Positions 1-9,278 of a stretch of DNA of 64,000 bases are shown one piece after another; position 1 is the first letter of the stretch, and every line of letters starts with the position of its first letter. The DNA comes from Alteromonas ponticola (GTDB lineage Bacteria; Pseudomonadota; Gammaproteobacteria; Enterobacterales; Alteromonadaceae). Below the pieces are notes generated by a model. It ran no database searches. It saw only the letters and a list, made by a program, of their open reading frames with translations, and was not told the origin of the DNA. The translations under genes and the position numbers were made by a program. The stretch is from the NCBI RefSeq assembly GCF_012911815.1, contig NZ_JAATNW010000001.1, forward strand, positions 496,001-560,000. Direction: 5' to 3'.

Positions 1-85
1 CCACATTGATATGGAGCGTGTGATTCCAGAAGCCAAAAAGCCGCGTCAAATCGAAATTGGCAGCCGTTTAATCGAAAACAAATAA
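1..85 (+). CDS. Small heat shock protein (Hsp20), C-terminal end only
   Basis: This is the last 27 codons of an open reading frame that enters from the left edge (first full codon at position 2, TAA at 83-85). The visible residues include IDMERVIPEAKKP, almost the same as the end of the Hsp20 gene that follows at 181 (IDMERVIPEEKKP), so this is a tandem paralogue. The tail contains the IXI-type motif (IEI) that small heat shock proteins use for oligomer contacts. The chaperone holds unfolding proteins in the cytoplasm. Only the C-terminus is in the window, so length and start are unknown. Confidence 0.85.
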   Translation, partial: HIDMERVIPEAKKPRQIEIGSRLIENK

Positions 86-93
86 CCCTTAGC

Positions 94-112
94 GGGCCTG
101 CACTGCAGGCCC
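94..112 (+). other. Hairpin between the two Hsp20 genes
   Basis: A perfect 7-bp stem (GGGCCTG at 94-100, CAGGCCC at 106-112) with a 5-base loop sits nine bases after the first Hsp20 stop. No T-run follows, so it may be a weak or Rho-assisted terminator or an mRNA-stabilising hairpin between the paired genes. Confidence 0.5.
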
Positions 113-180
113 CTTGATATGTCGTTGCCGAATGGTCGGGGCGACAAACCTGCATATTGCTTACTATTGAGGATATGATT

Positions 181-609
181 ATGCGTACTTTAGATTTATC
201 TCCACTTTACCGTTCATTCATTGGCTTTGACCGTTTGGCTTCAGCGCTTGATACATCATCTGCATCATCCGCGCAAGAAACCTATCCGCCATACAATATT
301 GAATCGCTAGATGAAAACCGTTATCGCGTAACGATGGCATTAGCCGGTTACAGTAAGGATGATATTACCCTTACTATTGAAGATACGACATTAACAGTGG
401 CTGCTAAACTGGAACCATCCAGCGATGATAAAAAGCGCCGCTTTTTACATCGCGGCATAGAGCAACGTAACTTTGAGCGTAAATTTCAGCTAGGCGAACA
501 TATTGAGATTCGTGAAGCTGAGTTTGAAAACGGCTTGTTACATATCGATATGGAGCGGGTGATCCCTGAAGAGAAAAAACCAAAACAGATTGCAATTGGC
601 GTTCATTAA
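181..609 (+). CDS. ibpA: Small heat shock protein, IbpA-like (Hsp20 family)
   Basis: A 142-residue alpha-crystallin-domain chaperone that binds aggregating proteins in the cytoplasm and passes them to DnaK/ClpB. The start at 181 is preferred over the upstream ATG at 157 because AGGA lies 8 bases before it and the resulting N-terminus (MRTLDLSPLYRS) matches the IbpA pattern. The alpha-crystallin domain spans about residues 35-125, with NFERKFQL and the closing segment ENGLLHIDM as its typical strands; the IXI motif IAI is at the extreme C-terminus. It lies about 95 bases after the tandem paralogue and ends in its own terminator. No sigma-32 promoter is obvious in the short gap, so it may be read through from the first gene. 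Confidence 0.9.
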   Translation: MRTLDLSPLYRSFIGFDRLASALDTSSASSAQETYPPYNIESLDENRYRVTMALAGYSKDDITLTIEDTTLTVAAKLEPSSDDKKRRFLHRGIEQRNFERKFQLGEHIEIREAEFENGLLHIDMERVIPEEKKPKQIAIGVH

Positions 610-633
610 TTTAAACGTCTCCCATTGATGTTT

Positions 634-662
634 AACGCGGCTCTCCCTGGCCGCGTTTTTTT
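634..662 (+). terminator. Rho-independent terminator of the hsp20 pair
   Basis: An 8-bp stem AACGCGGC (634-641) / GCCGCGTT (650-657) with an 8-base loop is followed by a run of seven T. It lies 25 bases after the Hsp20 stop. Confidence 0.9.
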
Positions 663-742
663 CGTTAGCTCTCGACTGATCAATTCAGCACATTCCCGTG
701 TTTAAATATCTATGGAATTTAAACAATGGGAAGAAAAATTAG

Positions 743-994
743 ATGGACAAGCAAGCACTTGTGAAAAAAATTGAAACCTGGCTTAAAAAGCACGTGGATA
801 GCCCTAATGACGATATTAATTCATCGACCAAATTGGTAAGTGACTTAGAACTGGACAATGAATTAATAAATAAACTTTTTGCCCATTTTGAAAAAGAACT
901 GCAAATCACCATACCCGACACAGCGGGAAACGAAATTGTCGACGCGAATGTCGGTGAATTTGCTGATTATCTATTAAAGATAACGCAACGTTAA
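743..994 (+). CDS. Acyl-carrier-protein-like protein lacking the attachment serine
   Basis: An 83-residue acidic protein with the length and helix pattern of acyl carrier protein. Its segment from D34 to D60 aligns without gaps to the ACP stretch from DLGADSL to EIPD: DLELDNE...ITIPD. The residue that aligns with the phosphopantetheine serine of the DSL motif is Asn39 (codon AAT), so it cannot carry the usual prosthetic group by that route. GGGAAGA lies 8 bases before the ATG. The next gene is a FabG-like SDR, about 90 bases downstream on the same strand. It may be a structural or regulatory ACP mimic; a decayed ACP is also possible, but the frame is intact. Function unknown. Confidence 0.7.
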   Translation: MDKQALVKKIETWLKKHVDSPNDDINSSTKLVSDLELDNELINKLFAHFEKELQITIPDTAGNEIVDANVGEFADYLLKITQR

Positions 995-1083
995 CCACAA
1001 TTTCCACCCACCAATGGTTTTAAAAACCTGAAAATTTACACTACTATCTCACATCATGGCTTATTTTTTTATAGTGATTTTTC

Positions 1084-1761
1084 ATGCCTAAAGCAATCGT
1101 CACCGGGGGTAACGGACTTATTGGTAAAGTCTTATGCCAACAACTTATAAAACAGGGCTGGCAAGTTGCCAGCTTCGATACCAATGACAGTGTAAAAGGG
1201 GTAGAAAGCGTCTGCTGTGATGTAGGTAACGAGAATTCAGTGAAGCACGGTTTCGCTGCACTGGGCTGGCAAAATCTGGATTTACTTATCAATTGCGCCG
1301 GTAAAACTGATTACAGTAAAAAACCGTTAGCAGAACAGTCATATAAAGATTGGCAAGAGGTCATCAATACCAACCTCAATGGTACATTCTTAATGAGCCG
1401 TGAAGCAGTGAAGCACATGCAATCCGGTAGCAATATCATCAATATCACGTCTACCCGTGCTTTCATGTCCGAACCGGGTGATTTTTCTTATGGTGCGTCC
1501 AAGGGCGGTATAGTTTCGCTCACACAGGCTATGGCAATTTCGCTGGGGCCAGACATACGTGTTAACGCCATCGCGCCGGGCTGGATCAGTGACGAGTCCG
1601 ATTTGCGCGAAATAGATCATCAGCAACACCCAGCCGGGCGGGTAGGTAAACCTCTCGACGTCTATCAGGCCGTAGACTATTTGCTCAAGGCTGATTTTGT
1701 CACCGGGCAGGTCTTAGTGGTCGATGGTGGTATGACGAAAAAAATGATTTATGAAGAGTGA
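1084..1761 (+). CDS. Short-chain dehydrogenase/reductase, FabG-like
   Basis: A 225-residue classical SDR. The nucleotide-binding glycine motif TGGNGLIG is at residues 7-14, NCAG (the NNAG position) near 70, the catalytic tyrosine and lysine in YGASK near 139, and the C-terminal DGG typical of FabG-like members. It probably reduces or oxidises a keto or hydroxy group with NAD(P)H in the cytoplasm; the substrate cannot be read from the sequence. The gene follows the ACP-like gene and may share its transcript, since no terminator is seen between them. No strong ribosome binding site precedes the ATG. At 225 residues it is slightly shorter than FabG (about 244). Confidence 0.8.
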   Translation: MPKAIVTGGNGLIGKVLCQQLIKQGWQVASFDTNDSVKGVESVCCDVGNENSVKHGFAALGWQNLDLLINCAGKTDYSKKPLAEQSYKDWQEVINTNLNGTFLMSREAVKHMQSGSNIINITSTRAFMSEPGDFSYGASKGGIVSLTQAMAISLGPDIRVNAIAPGWISDESDLREIDHQQHPAGRVGKPLDVYQAVDYLLKADFVTGQVLVVDGGMTKKMIYEE

Positions 1762-1859
1762 ATGCAAGCTTTTATATTGCGATCCAGACAGCCTGAGATT
1801 AAATTTAATTCACAATCAAAAATACACTTTAAAATGTCTGACACCAGCACTACATTAGT

Positions 1860-1970
1860 GGTACTTAGGGGAGTAGTCTCCTGGCTTTGCGCAGGGAAAT
1901 TGCCAACAATCCCTGAACCGTTAAGGTTCATGGCAATTTCGGACATTAGTCGTTCTGACAAGACTTAAGA
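1860..1970 (+). promoter_or_regulatory. yybP-ykoY family (manganese) riboswitch
   Basis: The stretch carries the family's two conserved ends: GGGGAGTAG at 1868-1876 and ACAAGACTTAAG ending at 1969, closed by a P1 stem CTTA (1864-1867) / TAAG (1966-1969). Between them lie a G+C-rich hairpin and the segment GGACATTAGTCGTTCTG, which resembles the conserved L3 side. In known members Mn2+ bridges the two loops and raises expression of metal exporters. It lies in the leader of the CaCA antiporter that starts at 2138. The identification is by eye from the consensus; a covariance-model hit would settle it. Confidence 0.8.
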
Positions 1971-2137
1971 TAACCCATTACACTGGGCAGGTGTAACAGG
2001 CTATTTTATGTCGATGTCTGCCCTGAGAATAATGATATGCACCTTATCCCATTTCCGTTGTGCCCATTTCGAGCAATGCCTTCCCGCAAGCAGGCAACCG
2101 CAACTTACCCTGTTCTGGCAAGTGGTACGGAGGACCT
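1971..2137 (+). promoter_or_regulatory. Expression-platform part of the antiporter leader
   Basis: Between riboswitch and start codon there is a small hairpin TTACAC (1978-1983) / GTGTAA (1991-1996) and then about 140 bases with no convincing gene. The strong ribosome binding site GGAGGA (2129-2134) lies close to the ATG at 2138. No T-rich terminator is visible, which suggests control of translation or Rho access rather than intrinsic termination; that is inference. Confidence 0.4.
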
Positions 2138-3109
2138 ATGTTACTAGCCGCTGTTGCTATTGCTATTGGGCTTATACTGCTGGTGTGGAGTGCTGACCGT
2201 TTTGTCGAAGGTGCTGCCGCAACCGCCCGTCACGCAGGTCTCTCATCATTGCTTATCGGTATGGTTATCGTCGGCTTCGGTACCTCGGCACCAGAGATGG
2301 TGGTCTCAGCAATCGCTGCCAGTGAAGGCAATGTAGATCTCGCGCTTGGCAATGCCCTGGGGTCAAATATTGTTAATATCGGTCTGATACTGGGTGTTAC
2401 TGCGCTTATTGCTCCGATCGTTGTAAAGTCGACCATTGTTAAAAAAGAGCTACCCATTTTATTGGCTGTTGCCCTGCTGTGTGGTGCGTTATTGTATGAC
2501 AACAAACTCTCACTATTCGACGCACTCTGCTTGTTGTCAGGCTTTATCATCTTTGTGGTGTGGTCCGTTTATTCCGGTAAACGACATTCAGCGGATGCAC
2601 TGAACAGCGAGTTTGATGAAGAAATCAAACAAAATACAATGGGGCTAAGCAAGGCCATCTTTTGGTTGGTCGTGGGGCTGATACTGTTAATTGTCAGTTC
2701 GCGGACACTTGTTTGGGGTGCGGTAGAAGTAGCTTCCCGCCTGGGGGTCAGCGATCTGGTCATCGGTTTAACGATCGTGGCAATCGGCACGTCGTTACCC
2801 GAATTAGCGACATCATTTTTGGCGGCCAAAAAAGGAGAACATGACATTGCAATTGGCAACGTAGTGGGATCCAACATATTCAATATTTTAGCGGTCATGG
2901 GTATCGCCGCGGCGATTTCCCCCGGCTCTCCGGTTTCAGCCAGCCTGCTGACGCGAGACTGGACCACCATGCTGGTTTTCACTATTGCATTGACAATTAT
3001 GGCTATTGGGATTGGTCGTCAGGGGCGTATCAATCGTCTTGAAGGCGGTATATTGCTGCTAGGCTACCTTGCTTATAACAGTTATTTGGTTCTGGGGGTA
3101 ATGAAATGA
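2138..3109 (+). CDS. CaCA-family cation antiporter (YrbG-like Na+/Ca2+ exchanger)
   Basis: A 323-residue inner-membrane exchanger with the two inverted alpha repeats of the family: GTSAPE...GNALGSN in the first half and GTSLPE...GNVVGSN in the second, each with the acidic ion-binding residue, and about ten hydrophobic segments. The start at 2138 is chosen because GGAGGA precedes it and the product begins directly with the first membrane helix. Family members exchange Na+ or H+ for Ca2+. The manganese riboswitch in its leader suggests that this one may export Mn2+, which is inference. Its stop codon overlaps the start of the ApbE-like lipoprotein gene (ATGA), so the two are translationally coupled. 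Confidence 0.88.
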   Translation: MLLAAVAIAIGLILLVWSADRFVEGAAATARHAGLSSLLIGMVIVGFGTSAPEMVVSAIAASEGNVDLALGNALGSNIVNIGLILGVTALIAPIVVKSTIVKKELPILLAVALLCGALLYDNKLSLFDALCLLSGFIIFVVWSVYSGKRHSADALNSEFDEEIKQNTMGLSKAIFWLVVGLILLIVSSRTLVWGAVEVASRLGVSDLVIGLTIVAIGTSLPELATSFLAAKKGEHDIAIGNVVGSNIFNILAVMGIAAAISPGSPVSASLLTRDWTTMLVFTIALTIMAIGIGRQGRINRLEGGILLLGYLAYNSYLVLGVMK

Positions 3110-3984
3110 ATAAGCGTATCTCTCTTTTATTGTTACTTTCGTTGATATTGGCATCATGCAGATCGTATATTAATGAGTACCAATTCACCATTTCCCATGC
3201 TGGTTTTAGCGTGGATGTAACCTATGAAACTACCTCTGAAGACTTGTCAAATGACACCATACAGCCTGTTCTACAAGCACACTTGGCGAAACTTCACGAT
3301 GACTATGCGTCAAATGTCAGCAACTCATGGGTTAGTCAGTTTAATCAGGCAGAGAATTCTGACCAGTTGACTGTTCCCAGTGAATTTAGCGCTATTTTAC
3401 GCATGACCAAGTTGATCTCTGACACTGCCGACGGTTGCTTTAGTATTGCGTCGTCGTGGCCAGACGACATGAACAAGCGATCGGATGTCAGCGAAACAAA
3501 CGTAGCAAAAGAGGTGTTTTTAGCTTACGGCGGATTTGTACGCAAAATTGACCCTGCCGCTAAAATCGATTTAGCGCCCTTATTTAACAGTATCGTCAGT
3601 GAAAGTATTGCCGATCAACTCAGTGCCAAAGGTATCAACAATTTTAAGGTTTCTGCAAAGCAGGTAGAAATTATATCCGGCAAGTATAAAGCGACGGATG
3701 TGATGTTTGAGAAAGCCCAATCCCATGCTTTTGTCGAAGCAAAAAAACTGACCCAAGGGAACTTCAATAAAATTGCGGCGGCCTCATCAAACCAGGATAG
3801 CCGCATGGAACTAACAGATAGAGAGCAAAGCAGGTTTCCCGCCGTTATCGTATATCATGACGATGCAGTGAGAGCGCAGATTTGGGCGAATGCGTTAGCC
3901 TGTCTGAGTCCAGAACAAAGACAATTGGTTGCCAGGGGGAACAATATTCAGGCAGTTTTTGAAGAAACGAGTGAGCAGGGGTAG
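3106..3984 (+). CDS. ApbE-like lipoprotein, probable pseudoenzyme
   Basis: A 292-residue lipoprotein: signal peptide followed by lipobox LASC with Cys18. The body follows ApbE (FAD:protein FMN transferase) landmarks: TADGCFSI at the place of T.GAFD, IDLAPLFNSIVSESIADQL at the place of the IDLGGIAKGYAVD motif, and a C-terminal segment AQIWANAL at the place of ADALATAL. The glycines of the flavin site are missing, and the Asp and Thr that bind Mg2+ in active enzymes are Gln and Asn here. It is therefore probably not a flavinyl transferase. It starts inside the antiporter stop codon, which suggests a joint role, perhaps in metal handling at the membrane. The family call is by motif alignment only. 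Confidence 0.6.
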   Translation: MNKRISLLLLLSLILASCRSYINEYQFTISHAGFSVDVTYETTSEDLSNDTIQPVLQAHLAKLHDDYASNVSNSWVSQFNQAENSDQLTVPSEFSAILRMTKLISDTADGCFSIASSWPDDMNKRSDVSETNVAKEVFLAYGGFVRKIDPAAKIDLAPLFNSIVSESIADQLSAKGINNFKVSAKQVEIISGKYKATDVMFEKAQSHAFVEAKKLTQGNFNKIAAASSNQDSRMELTDREQSRFPAVIVYHDDAVRAQIWANALACLSPEQRQLVARGNNIQAVFEETSEQG

Positions 3985-4003
3985 TCTGGGGTTAGGAGAA
4001 GAT

Positions 4004-4030
4004 GATGAAGACGTGTAAAACGTCTTCATC
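4004..4030. terminator. Hairpin between convergent genes
   Basis: A perfect 10-bp stem GATGAAGACG (4004-4013) / CGTCTTCATC (4021-4030) with a 7-base loop sits between the ApbE-like gene and greA, which converge. Neither side has a long T-run, so its strength as a terminator is uncertain. Confidence 0.6.
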
Positions 4031-4040
4031 GTAGAAATGA

Positions 4041-4517
4041 CTAAACGTATTCAACTTCTGTAATTTCAAACTCCACCGTTCCGTTAGGGGTGGCGATATT
4101 AACTACGTCATCAAGCTCTTTGCCGATGAGTCCGCGGGCAATGGGAGAATTAACGGAAATCAGATTCTTTTTGATGTCTGCTTCGTCATCACCGACAATG
4201 CGGTAAGTCGTTTCTTTGCTGGTTTCCAAATTCATGATGGTAACCGTGGTACCGAATATCACCTTCCCGGTATTTTCCATCCTCGTCACGTCAATGATTT
4301 GCGCATTCGATAATTTCGCTTCGATATCCTGAATACGGCCTTCACAAAAACTCTGTTGTTCACGGGCCGCATGGTATTCAGCGTTCTCTTTTAAATCACC
4401 ATGCTCACGCGCTTCGGCGATGGATTCTATAATACGTGGACGTGTTTTGGTTTTTAATTCGTTCAGCTCATCACGCAACATGGCTGCGCCGCGAGCAGTC
4501 ATTGGATACTGACTCAT
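4041..4517 (-). CDS. greA: Transcription elongation factor GreA
   Basis: The 158-residue length is that of GreA. It has the N-terminal coiled coil (about residues 1-75) with the family signature region [20 protein letters not shown] carrying the acidic tip residues, then the C-terminal FKBP-like domain. GreA enters the secondary channel of RNA polymerase and stimulates cleavage of backtracked transcripts. It follows carB on the same strand after a terminator, in the widespread dapB-carA-carB-greA order. Confidence 0.97.
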   Translation of the reverse strand: MSQYPMTARGAAMLRDELNELKTKTRPRIIESIAEAREHGDLKENAEYHAAREQQSFCEGRIQDIEAKLSNAQIIDVTRMENTGKVIFGTTVTIMNLETSKETTYRIVGDDEADIKKNLISVNSPIARGLIGKELDDVVNIATPNGTVEFEITEVEYV

Positions 4518-4562
4518 TCTTATCTCACTCTAACTAATTTCCATATCCACCTCAAAGAGGCG

Positions 4563-4589
4563 AAAAAAAGTGCGCCCTCTGGGCGCACT
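4563..4589 (-). terminator. Rho-independent terminator of carAB
   Basis: On the minus strand an 8-bp stem GTGCGCCC / GGGCGCAC (4570-4577 with 4581-4588, three-base loop) is followed by seven T (4563-4569). It ends the carAB transcript upstream of greA. Confidence 0.92.
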
Positions 4590-4642
4590 GATATTTTATA
4601 TAGCACTTACAAATAGAATAGCCTGTATCCAGGCTATTGTCA

Positions 4643-7600
4643 TTAGTGTTTGATGCGTTTGTGCAACTCCTGTACAGACGCAACCTTGTCACGATCATCC
4701 GCAAATTTTGCTCTGATCGTAGCAAACGCAGCATTTAAGGTTGTGGTGTAGGTGACCTTATTCAGCAATGCTTCGCGTCTTATATACATAGAGTCAGTGA
4801 TAGCCTGTCTGCCTTCGGTGGTGTTCACGATATAGCTGTATTCACCATTTTTGATGGCATCTACTATATTAGGGCGACCTTCCGAAAGTTTATTCACTAC
4901 CGTACTCATTACCCCAGCATCATACAGTTCTGTTGCCGTCCCGCGAGTTGCTTCGATACTGAAGCCGTTTTCAACCAGCGTTTTGGCCAGCTCAATGATT
5001 TTTTTCTTATCATTAAGGCGCACCGACAGTAAGGCCTTGCCTGAACGTGGCAGCGGTGAACCCGCACCCAGGTTAGCTTTTGCATAGGCTTCTTCAAACG
5101 TATCGCCAATGCCCATTACTTCACCAGTAGAGCGCATTTCCGGGCCTAACAACGGGTCTACGCCCTGAAATTTAGCGAACGGCAACACCACTTCTTTTAC
5201 CGAATAGTACGGTGGAATGATTTCACTAGTGATACCCTGCTCTTTTAGTGAAATTCCTACCATGGCCCGCGCAGCCACTTTCGCCAATTGAATACCAGTC
5301 GCTTTTGATACAAAGGGAATGGTGCGTGCAGCACGCGGATTAACTTCAATTAAGTACACTTCGTTATCTTTGATGGCGAACTGGGTATTCATTAAACCTA
5401 CCACGCCTAACTCGAGTGCCATGGCCTTAACCTGCTCACGCATAACATCCTGAATGTCTTTCGACAACGAATGCGGTGGTAACGAGCAAGCCGAATCACC
5501 AGAGTGAACCCCTGCTTGCTCAATGTGTTCCATGATGCCACCAATGACCACCTCGGTACCGTCCGATACCGCATCGATATCAACTTCAATGGCATCATCC
5601 AGGAAGCGATCGAGCAATACAGGTGCGTCGTTAGACACTTTAACGGCTTCATTAAGGTAGCGTTTTAGATCCTTAATGTCATATACAATTTCCATCGCGC
5701 GGCCACCCAATACATAAGATGGACGAACGACCAGTGGAAACCCGATTTCGTTGGCCTTAGTCAGCGCTTGTTCAACGTTAGTCACGGTGGCGTTAGCAGG
5801 CTGTTTAAGCCCCAACTTATTTACCATGTGCTGAAAACGCTCGCGATCTTCTGCACGGTCAATGGCATCCGGAGAGGTGCCGATAATAGGCACGCCGTTC
5901 TTTTCAAGCGCTCGAGCCAGTTTTAACGGTGTCTGACCACCGTATTGCACGATAACGCCTTTGGGCTTCTCTTTGGCTACAATTTCAAGTACATCTTCCA
6001 GTGTAACTGGCTCAAAATATAGACGATCTGAGGTATCGTAGTCGGTCGAAACGGTTTCAGGGTTACAGTTAACCATAATCGTTTCATAGCCATCTTCACG
6101 CATGGAAAGCGCAGCGTGCACACAGCAATAGTCAAATTCGATGCCCTGCCCGATTCGATTTGGACCGCCACCTAAGACCATTATTTTGTCTTTGTCAGAT
6201 GGATTCGCTTCACACTCTTCGTCGTAACTTGAATACATATAGGCAGTGCTGGTCGCAAATTCTGCAGCACTGGTGTCGACACGTTTGTACACGGGGCGAA
6301 TATTGAATTTGTGGCGACGCTCGCGAATATCGTCTTCGCCAACATTTGTCAGCTCGGCTAAGCGGGCATCAGAGAAACCTTTGCGCTTCAATGTGCGCAT
6401 CAGGTTCTCGTCAATGCTACTTATGCCGTCTGCGGCAACCTGATCTTCCAGATTGATGAGATCTTCAATTTGTACCAGATACCAGCGATCAATGTTTGTC
6501 AGTGAATAGACCTCATCCACTGACATACCCAGTCTGAATGCGTCACCGATGTAAAAGATTCGCTCAGCACCGGGCTCGCGCAATTCGCGCACAATTTTAT
6601 TACGTGCTTCAGAATCTTCTAAATCCACCATGGGATTGAGTCCACTTGCGCCAATTTCCAACCCACGCAATGCTTTTTGCAGTGATTCTTGCTGGTTACG
6701 GCCAATCGCCATCACCTCGCCCACTGACTTCATCTGCGTGGTCAGTCGGTCATTTGCGCCGGCGAATTTCTCGAAGTTAAAACGAGGAATTTTGGTGACG
6801 ACATAATCGATTGACGGTTCAAACGAAGCCGGTGTTAAACCGCCAGTAATGTCATTTTCCAACTCATCCAGGGTGTAGCCTACAGCTAATTTAGCGGCAA
6901 TTTTGGCAATCGGAAAACCGGTTGCTTTGGATGCAAGCGCTGATGAACGCGATACCCGCGGGTTCATTTCGATGATAACCATGCGACCTGTTTCAGGATC
7001 GATGCCGAACTGCACGTTTGAACCACCGGTCTCAACGCCAATTTCCCGCAAAACTGCCATGGCAGCATTTCGCATGATTTGGAATTCTTTGTCGGTAAGT
7101 GTCTGCGCTGGGGCAACGGTTATTGAGTCGCCAGTGTGTACACCCATTGGGTCGAAATTCTCGATGGTACAAACGATAATACAGTTATCGTTTTTGTCGC
7201 GCACCACCTCCATTTCGTACTCTTTCCAACCAATCAGTGATTCATCGATTAACAGCTCATTGGTAGGGGACAGATCCAGGCCGCGATGACAGACCTCATT
7301 GAATTCATCTATGTTATAGGCGATTCCCCCCCCGGTTCCGCCCATGGTAAACGAAGGACGGATAATGCACGGAAAGCCAATACGGCTTAGCACATCATGT
7401 GCCTGTTCCATACTGTGTGCGATTTCTGCACGTGGACACTCAAGCCCAATTGATTTCATCGCCTGGTCGAAACGTTCGCGGTCTTCAGCCTTATCTATGG
7501 CGTCAGCGGTCGCGCCGATAAGTTCAACGTTGAACTCATCCAGCACCCCTTCACGATTTAAATCGAGCGCACAGTTGAGTGCCGTTTGCCCACCCATGGT

Positions 7601-7864
7601 TGGCAGGATTGCATCAGGACGCTCTTTTTCAATTATTTTACGTACCACTTCCCAGTGGATCGGCTCAATATAAGTGGCATCAGCCATCTCGGGATCGGTC
7701 ATGATAGTCGCTGGATTAGAGTTAACCAGAATTACCCGGTACCCTTCTTCGCGTAGCGCTTTACATGCTTGCGCGCCGGAGTAATCAAATTCACAGGCCT
7801 GACCGATGACAATAGGGCCTGCACCTAAGATAAGAATACTTTTTAAATCAGTACGTTTTGGCAT
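4643..7864 (-). CDS. carB: Carbamoyl-phosphate synthase large subunit
   Basis: A 1073-residue protein of standard length. It uses ammonia from CarA, bicarbonate and two ATP to make carbamoyl phosphate for pyrimidine and arginine synthesis. It begins [20 protein letters not shown] as in other CarB proteins. Two homologous ATP-grasp halves follow (about 1-400 and 550-935), with [10 protein letters not shown] opening the second, and the C-terminal MGS-like allosteric domain is at about 940-1073. It lies 12 bases after carA, so the two are one operon. Confidence 0.99.
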   Translation of the reverse strand: MPKRTDLKSILILGAGPIVIGQACEFDYSGAQACKALREEGYRVILVNSNPATIMTDPEMADATYIEPIHWEVVRKIIEKERPDAILPTMGGQTALNCALDLNREGVLDEFNVELIGATADAIDKAEDRERFDQAMKSIGLECPRAEIAHSMEQAHDVLSRIGFPCIIRPSFTMGGTGGGIAYNIDEFNEVCHRGLDLSPTNELLIDESLIGWKEYEMEVVRDKNDNCIIVCTIENFDPMGVHTGDSITVAPAQTLTDKEFQIMRNAAMAVLREIGVETGGSNVQFGIDPETGRMVIIEMNPRVSRSSALASKATGFPIAKIAAKLAVGYTLDELENDITGGLTPASFEPSIDYVVTKIPRFNFEKFAGANDRLTTQMKSVGEVMAIGRNQQESLQKALRGLEIGASGLNPMVDLEDSEARNKIVRELREPGAERIFYIGDAFRLGMSVDEVYSLTNIDRWYLVQIEDLINLEDQVAADGISSIDENLMRTLKRKGFSDARLAELTNVGEDDIRERRHKFNIRPVYKRVDTSAAEFATSTAYMYSSYDEECEANPSDKDKIMVLGGGPNRIGQGIEFDYCCVHAALSMREDGYETIMVNCNPETVSTDYDTSDRLYFEPVTLEDVLEIVAKEKPKGVIVQYGGQTPLKLARALEKNGVPIIGTSPDAIDRAEDRERFQHMVNKLGLKQPANATVTNVEQALTKANEIGFPLVVRPSYVLGGRAMEIVYDIKDLKRYLNEAVKVSNDAPVLLDRFLDDAIEVDIDAVSDGTEVVIGGIMEHIEQAGVHSGDSACSLPPHSLSKDIQDVMREQVKAMALELGVVGLMNTQFAIKDNEVYLIEVNPRAARTIPFVSKATGIQLAKVAARAMVGISLKEQGITSEIIPPYYSVKEVVLPFAKFQGVDPLLGPEMRSTGEVMGIGDTFEEAYAKANLGAGSPLPRSGKALLSVRLNDKKKIIELAKTLVENGFSIEATRGTATELYDAGVMSTVVNKLSEGRPNIVDAIKNGEYSYIVNTTEGRQAITDSMYIRREALLNKVTYTTTLNAAFATIRAKFADDRDKVASVQELHKRIKH

Positions 7865-7876
7865 AGCTGGCGTGTC

Positions 7877-9007
7877 CTACTGCTTTGATTGTTCAATTAA
7901 TTCGATAAAGTGATCAAAAAGCTCGCTGGCTTCCTGTGGCCCAGGACTGGCTTCCGGGTGCCCCTGGAAACTAAAGGCAGGCTTATCTTTACGGTGAATA
8001 CCTTGTAAAGATTTATCGAACAACGAAATGTGCGTCACCTCCAGATTATCCGGCAACCCTTCTTCTTCAACAGCAAAGCCGTGATTCTGACTGGTAATCA
8101 TCACTTTCTTGCTATTCAGATCCTGAACCGGGTGGTTGGCACCGTGATGGCCAAATTTCATTTTGGTGGTTTTCGCACCACTGGCCAGTGCCAGTAATTG
8201 ATGTCCCAGACAAATACCAAAGGTAGGAACATTCTTCTCAACAATTTCTCTGATTGCATTTATCGCATAATCACACGGCTCTGGGTCACCAGGTCCGTTA
8301 GATAGAAATACCCCATCAGGATTCATTGCTAACACTTCTGATGCTGGGGTTTGCGCTGGCACCAAGGTAATTTTGCAGCCTCTATCGACCAGCATCCGCA
8401 GAATATTGTGTTTAACCCCGTAATCGTAGGCCACAACATGATACCTGGCATCAGTTAACGATTGATAACCGTCGCCCAGTACCCAGGCGCCACCCGTCCA
8501 CTGCTTGACTTCTTTAGTACAAACCTCTTTGGCTAAATCCATCCCTTTCAAGCCGGGAAACGATTTGGCCTTGTCCAATGCAAGCGCTTCGTCCAGATTA
8601 TCTCCGCAAATGATGCACCCATTCTGGGCACCCTTATCGCGTAATATGCGGGTTAAACGGCGCGTATCGATATCAGCAATTCCGACGACGTTTTTTGCTT
8701 TTAAATAATCAGTCAGGCTTTGTTGATTGCGAAAATTACTGGAAACAAGCGGCAAATCGCGAATGACTAGTCCTTTTGACCAGATAGTATCTGCTTCAAC
8801 GTCTTCAGGATTTGTTCCGGTGTTACCAATATGAGGATAAGTGAGTGTGATGATTTGTTCAGCGTAGGAGGGGTCAGTGAGAATTTCTTGATAGCCAGTC
8901 ATTGAAGTATTAAAAACCACTTCTCCGACGGCGATCCCCTCAGCACCAATAGCAGTGCCTTTAAATATCGACCCATCTTCGAGCACCAAAAGGGCAGAAT
9001 TAGCCAA
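7877..9007 (-). CDS. carA: Carbamoyl-phosphate synthase small subunit
   Basis: The glutaminase subunit that supplies ammonia to CarB. The class I amidotransferase domain (about residues 180-370) has the nucleophile cysteine in GICLGHQ and the His/Glu pair in FQGHPE. I place the start at a TTG at 9005-9007: GGAGG lies 5 bases before it and the product then begins [12 protein letters not shown], matching the usual CarA N-terminus and giving 376 residues. The upstream ATG at 9046 adds 13 residues without a good ribosome binding site. It precedes carB by 12 bases. Confidence 0.96.
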   Translation of the reverse strand: MANSALLVLEDGSIFKGTAIGAEGIAVGEVVFNTSMTGYQEILTDPSYAEQIITLTYPHIGNTGTNPEDVEADTIWSKGLVIRDLPLVSSNFRNQQSLTDYLKAKNVVGIADIDTRRLTRILRDKGAQNGCIICGDNLDEALALDKAKSFPGLKGMDLAKEVCTKEVKQWTGGAWVLGDGYQSLTDARYHVVAYDYGVKHNILRMLVDRGCKITLVPAQTPASEVLAMNPDGVFLSNGPGDPEPCDYAINAIREIVEKNVPTFGICLGHQLLALASGAKTTKMKFGHHGANHPVQDLNSKKVMITSQNHGFAVEEEGLPDNLEVTHISLFDKSLQGIHRKDKPAFSFQGHPEASPGPQEASELFDHFIELIEQSKQ

Positions 9008-9066
9008 GTCAACCTCCAGATTAATCATAATCAAGGGTTTAAGCATGTATCTAACTTAAACCTCAT

Positions 9067-9103
9067 AAAAAACGGGAGGTAATGGTGAAGTTACATCCCG
9101 TTT
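9067..9103 (-). terminator. Terminator after dapB, or attenuator before carA
   Basis: On the minus strand AAACGGGA (9096-9103) pairs with TCCCGTTT (9070-9077), extended by GTAA/TTAC pairs inside, and is followed by a T-run (9067-9072). It lies about 175 bases after dapB and 60 bases before the carA start, so it could end dapB transcripts or control entry into carAB. Confidence 0.75.
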
Positions 9104-9278
9104 ACAGAACTTTGCAGCTAATAAAATTGCGCTGTACAGCGATTCAGCGCGGAAATTTGGCAAATTCCGATTATTATATATGACTTAATTAAGAAGGTCT
9201 AATTGGATTTCGAAGTTTGTAAAAAACAAGCGGCTTGTTGTCATTTTCACTTTTGAGCCGTAAAAGTACCAATTACAC

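Noticed and set aside
1762..1968. 68-codon open frame directly after the SDR gene
   Set aside because: It runs through the riboswitch and has no ribosome binding site; the RNA structure explains the sequence better.
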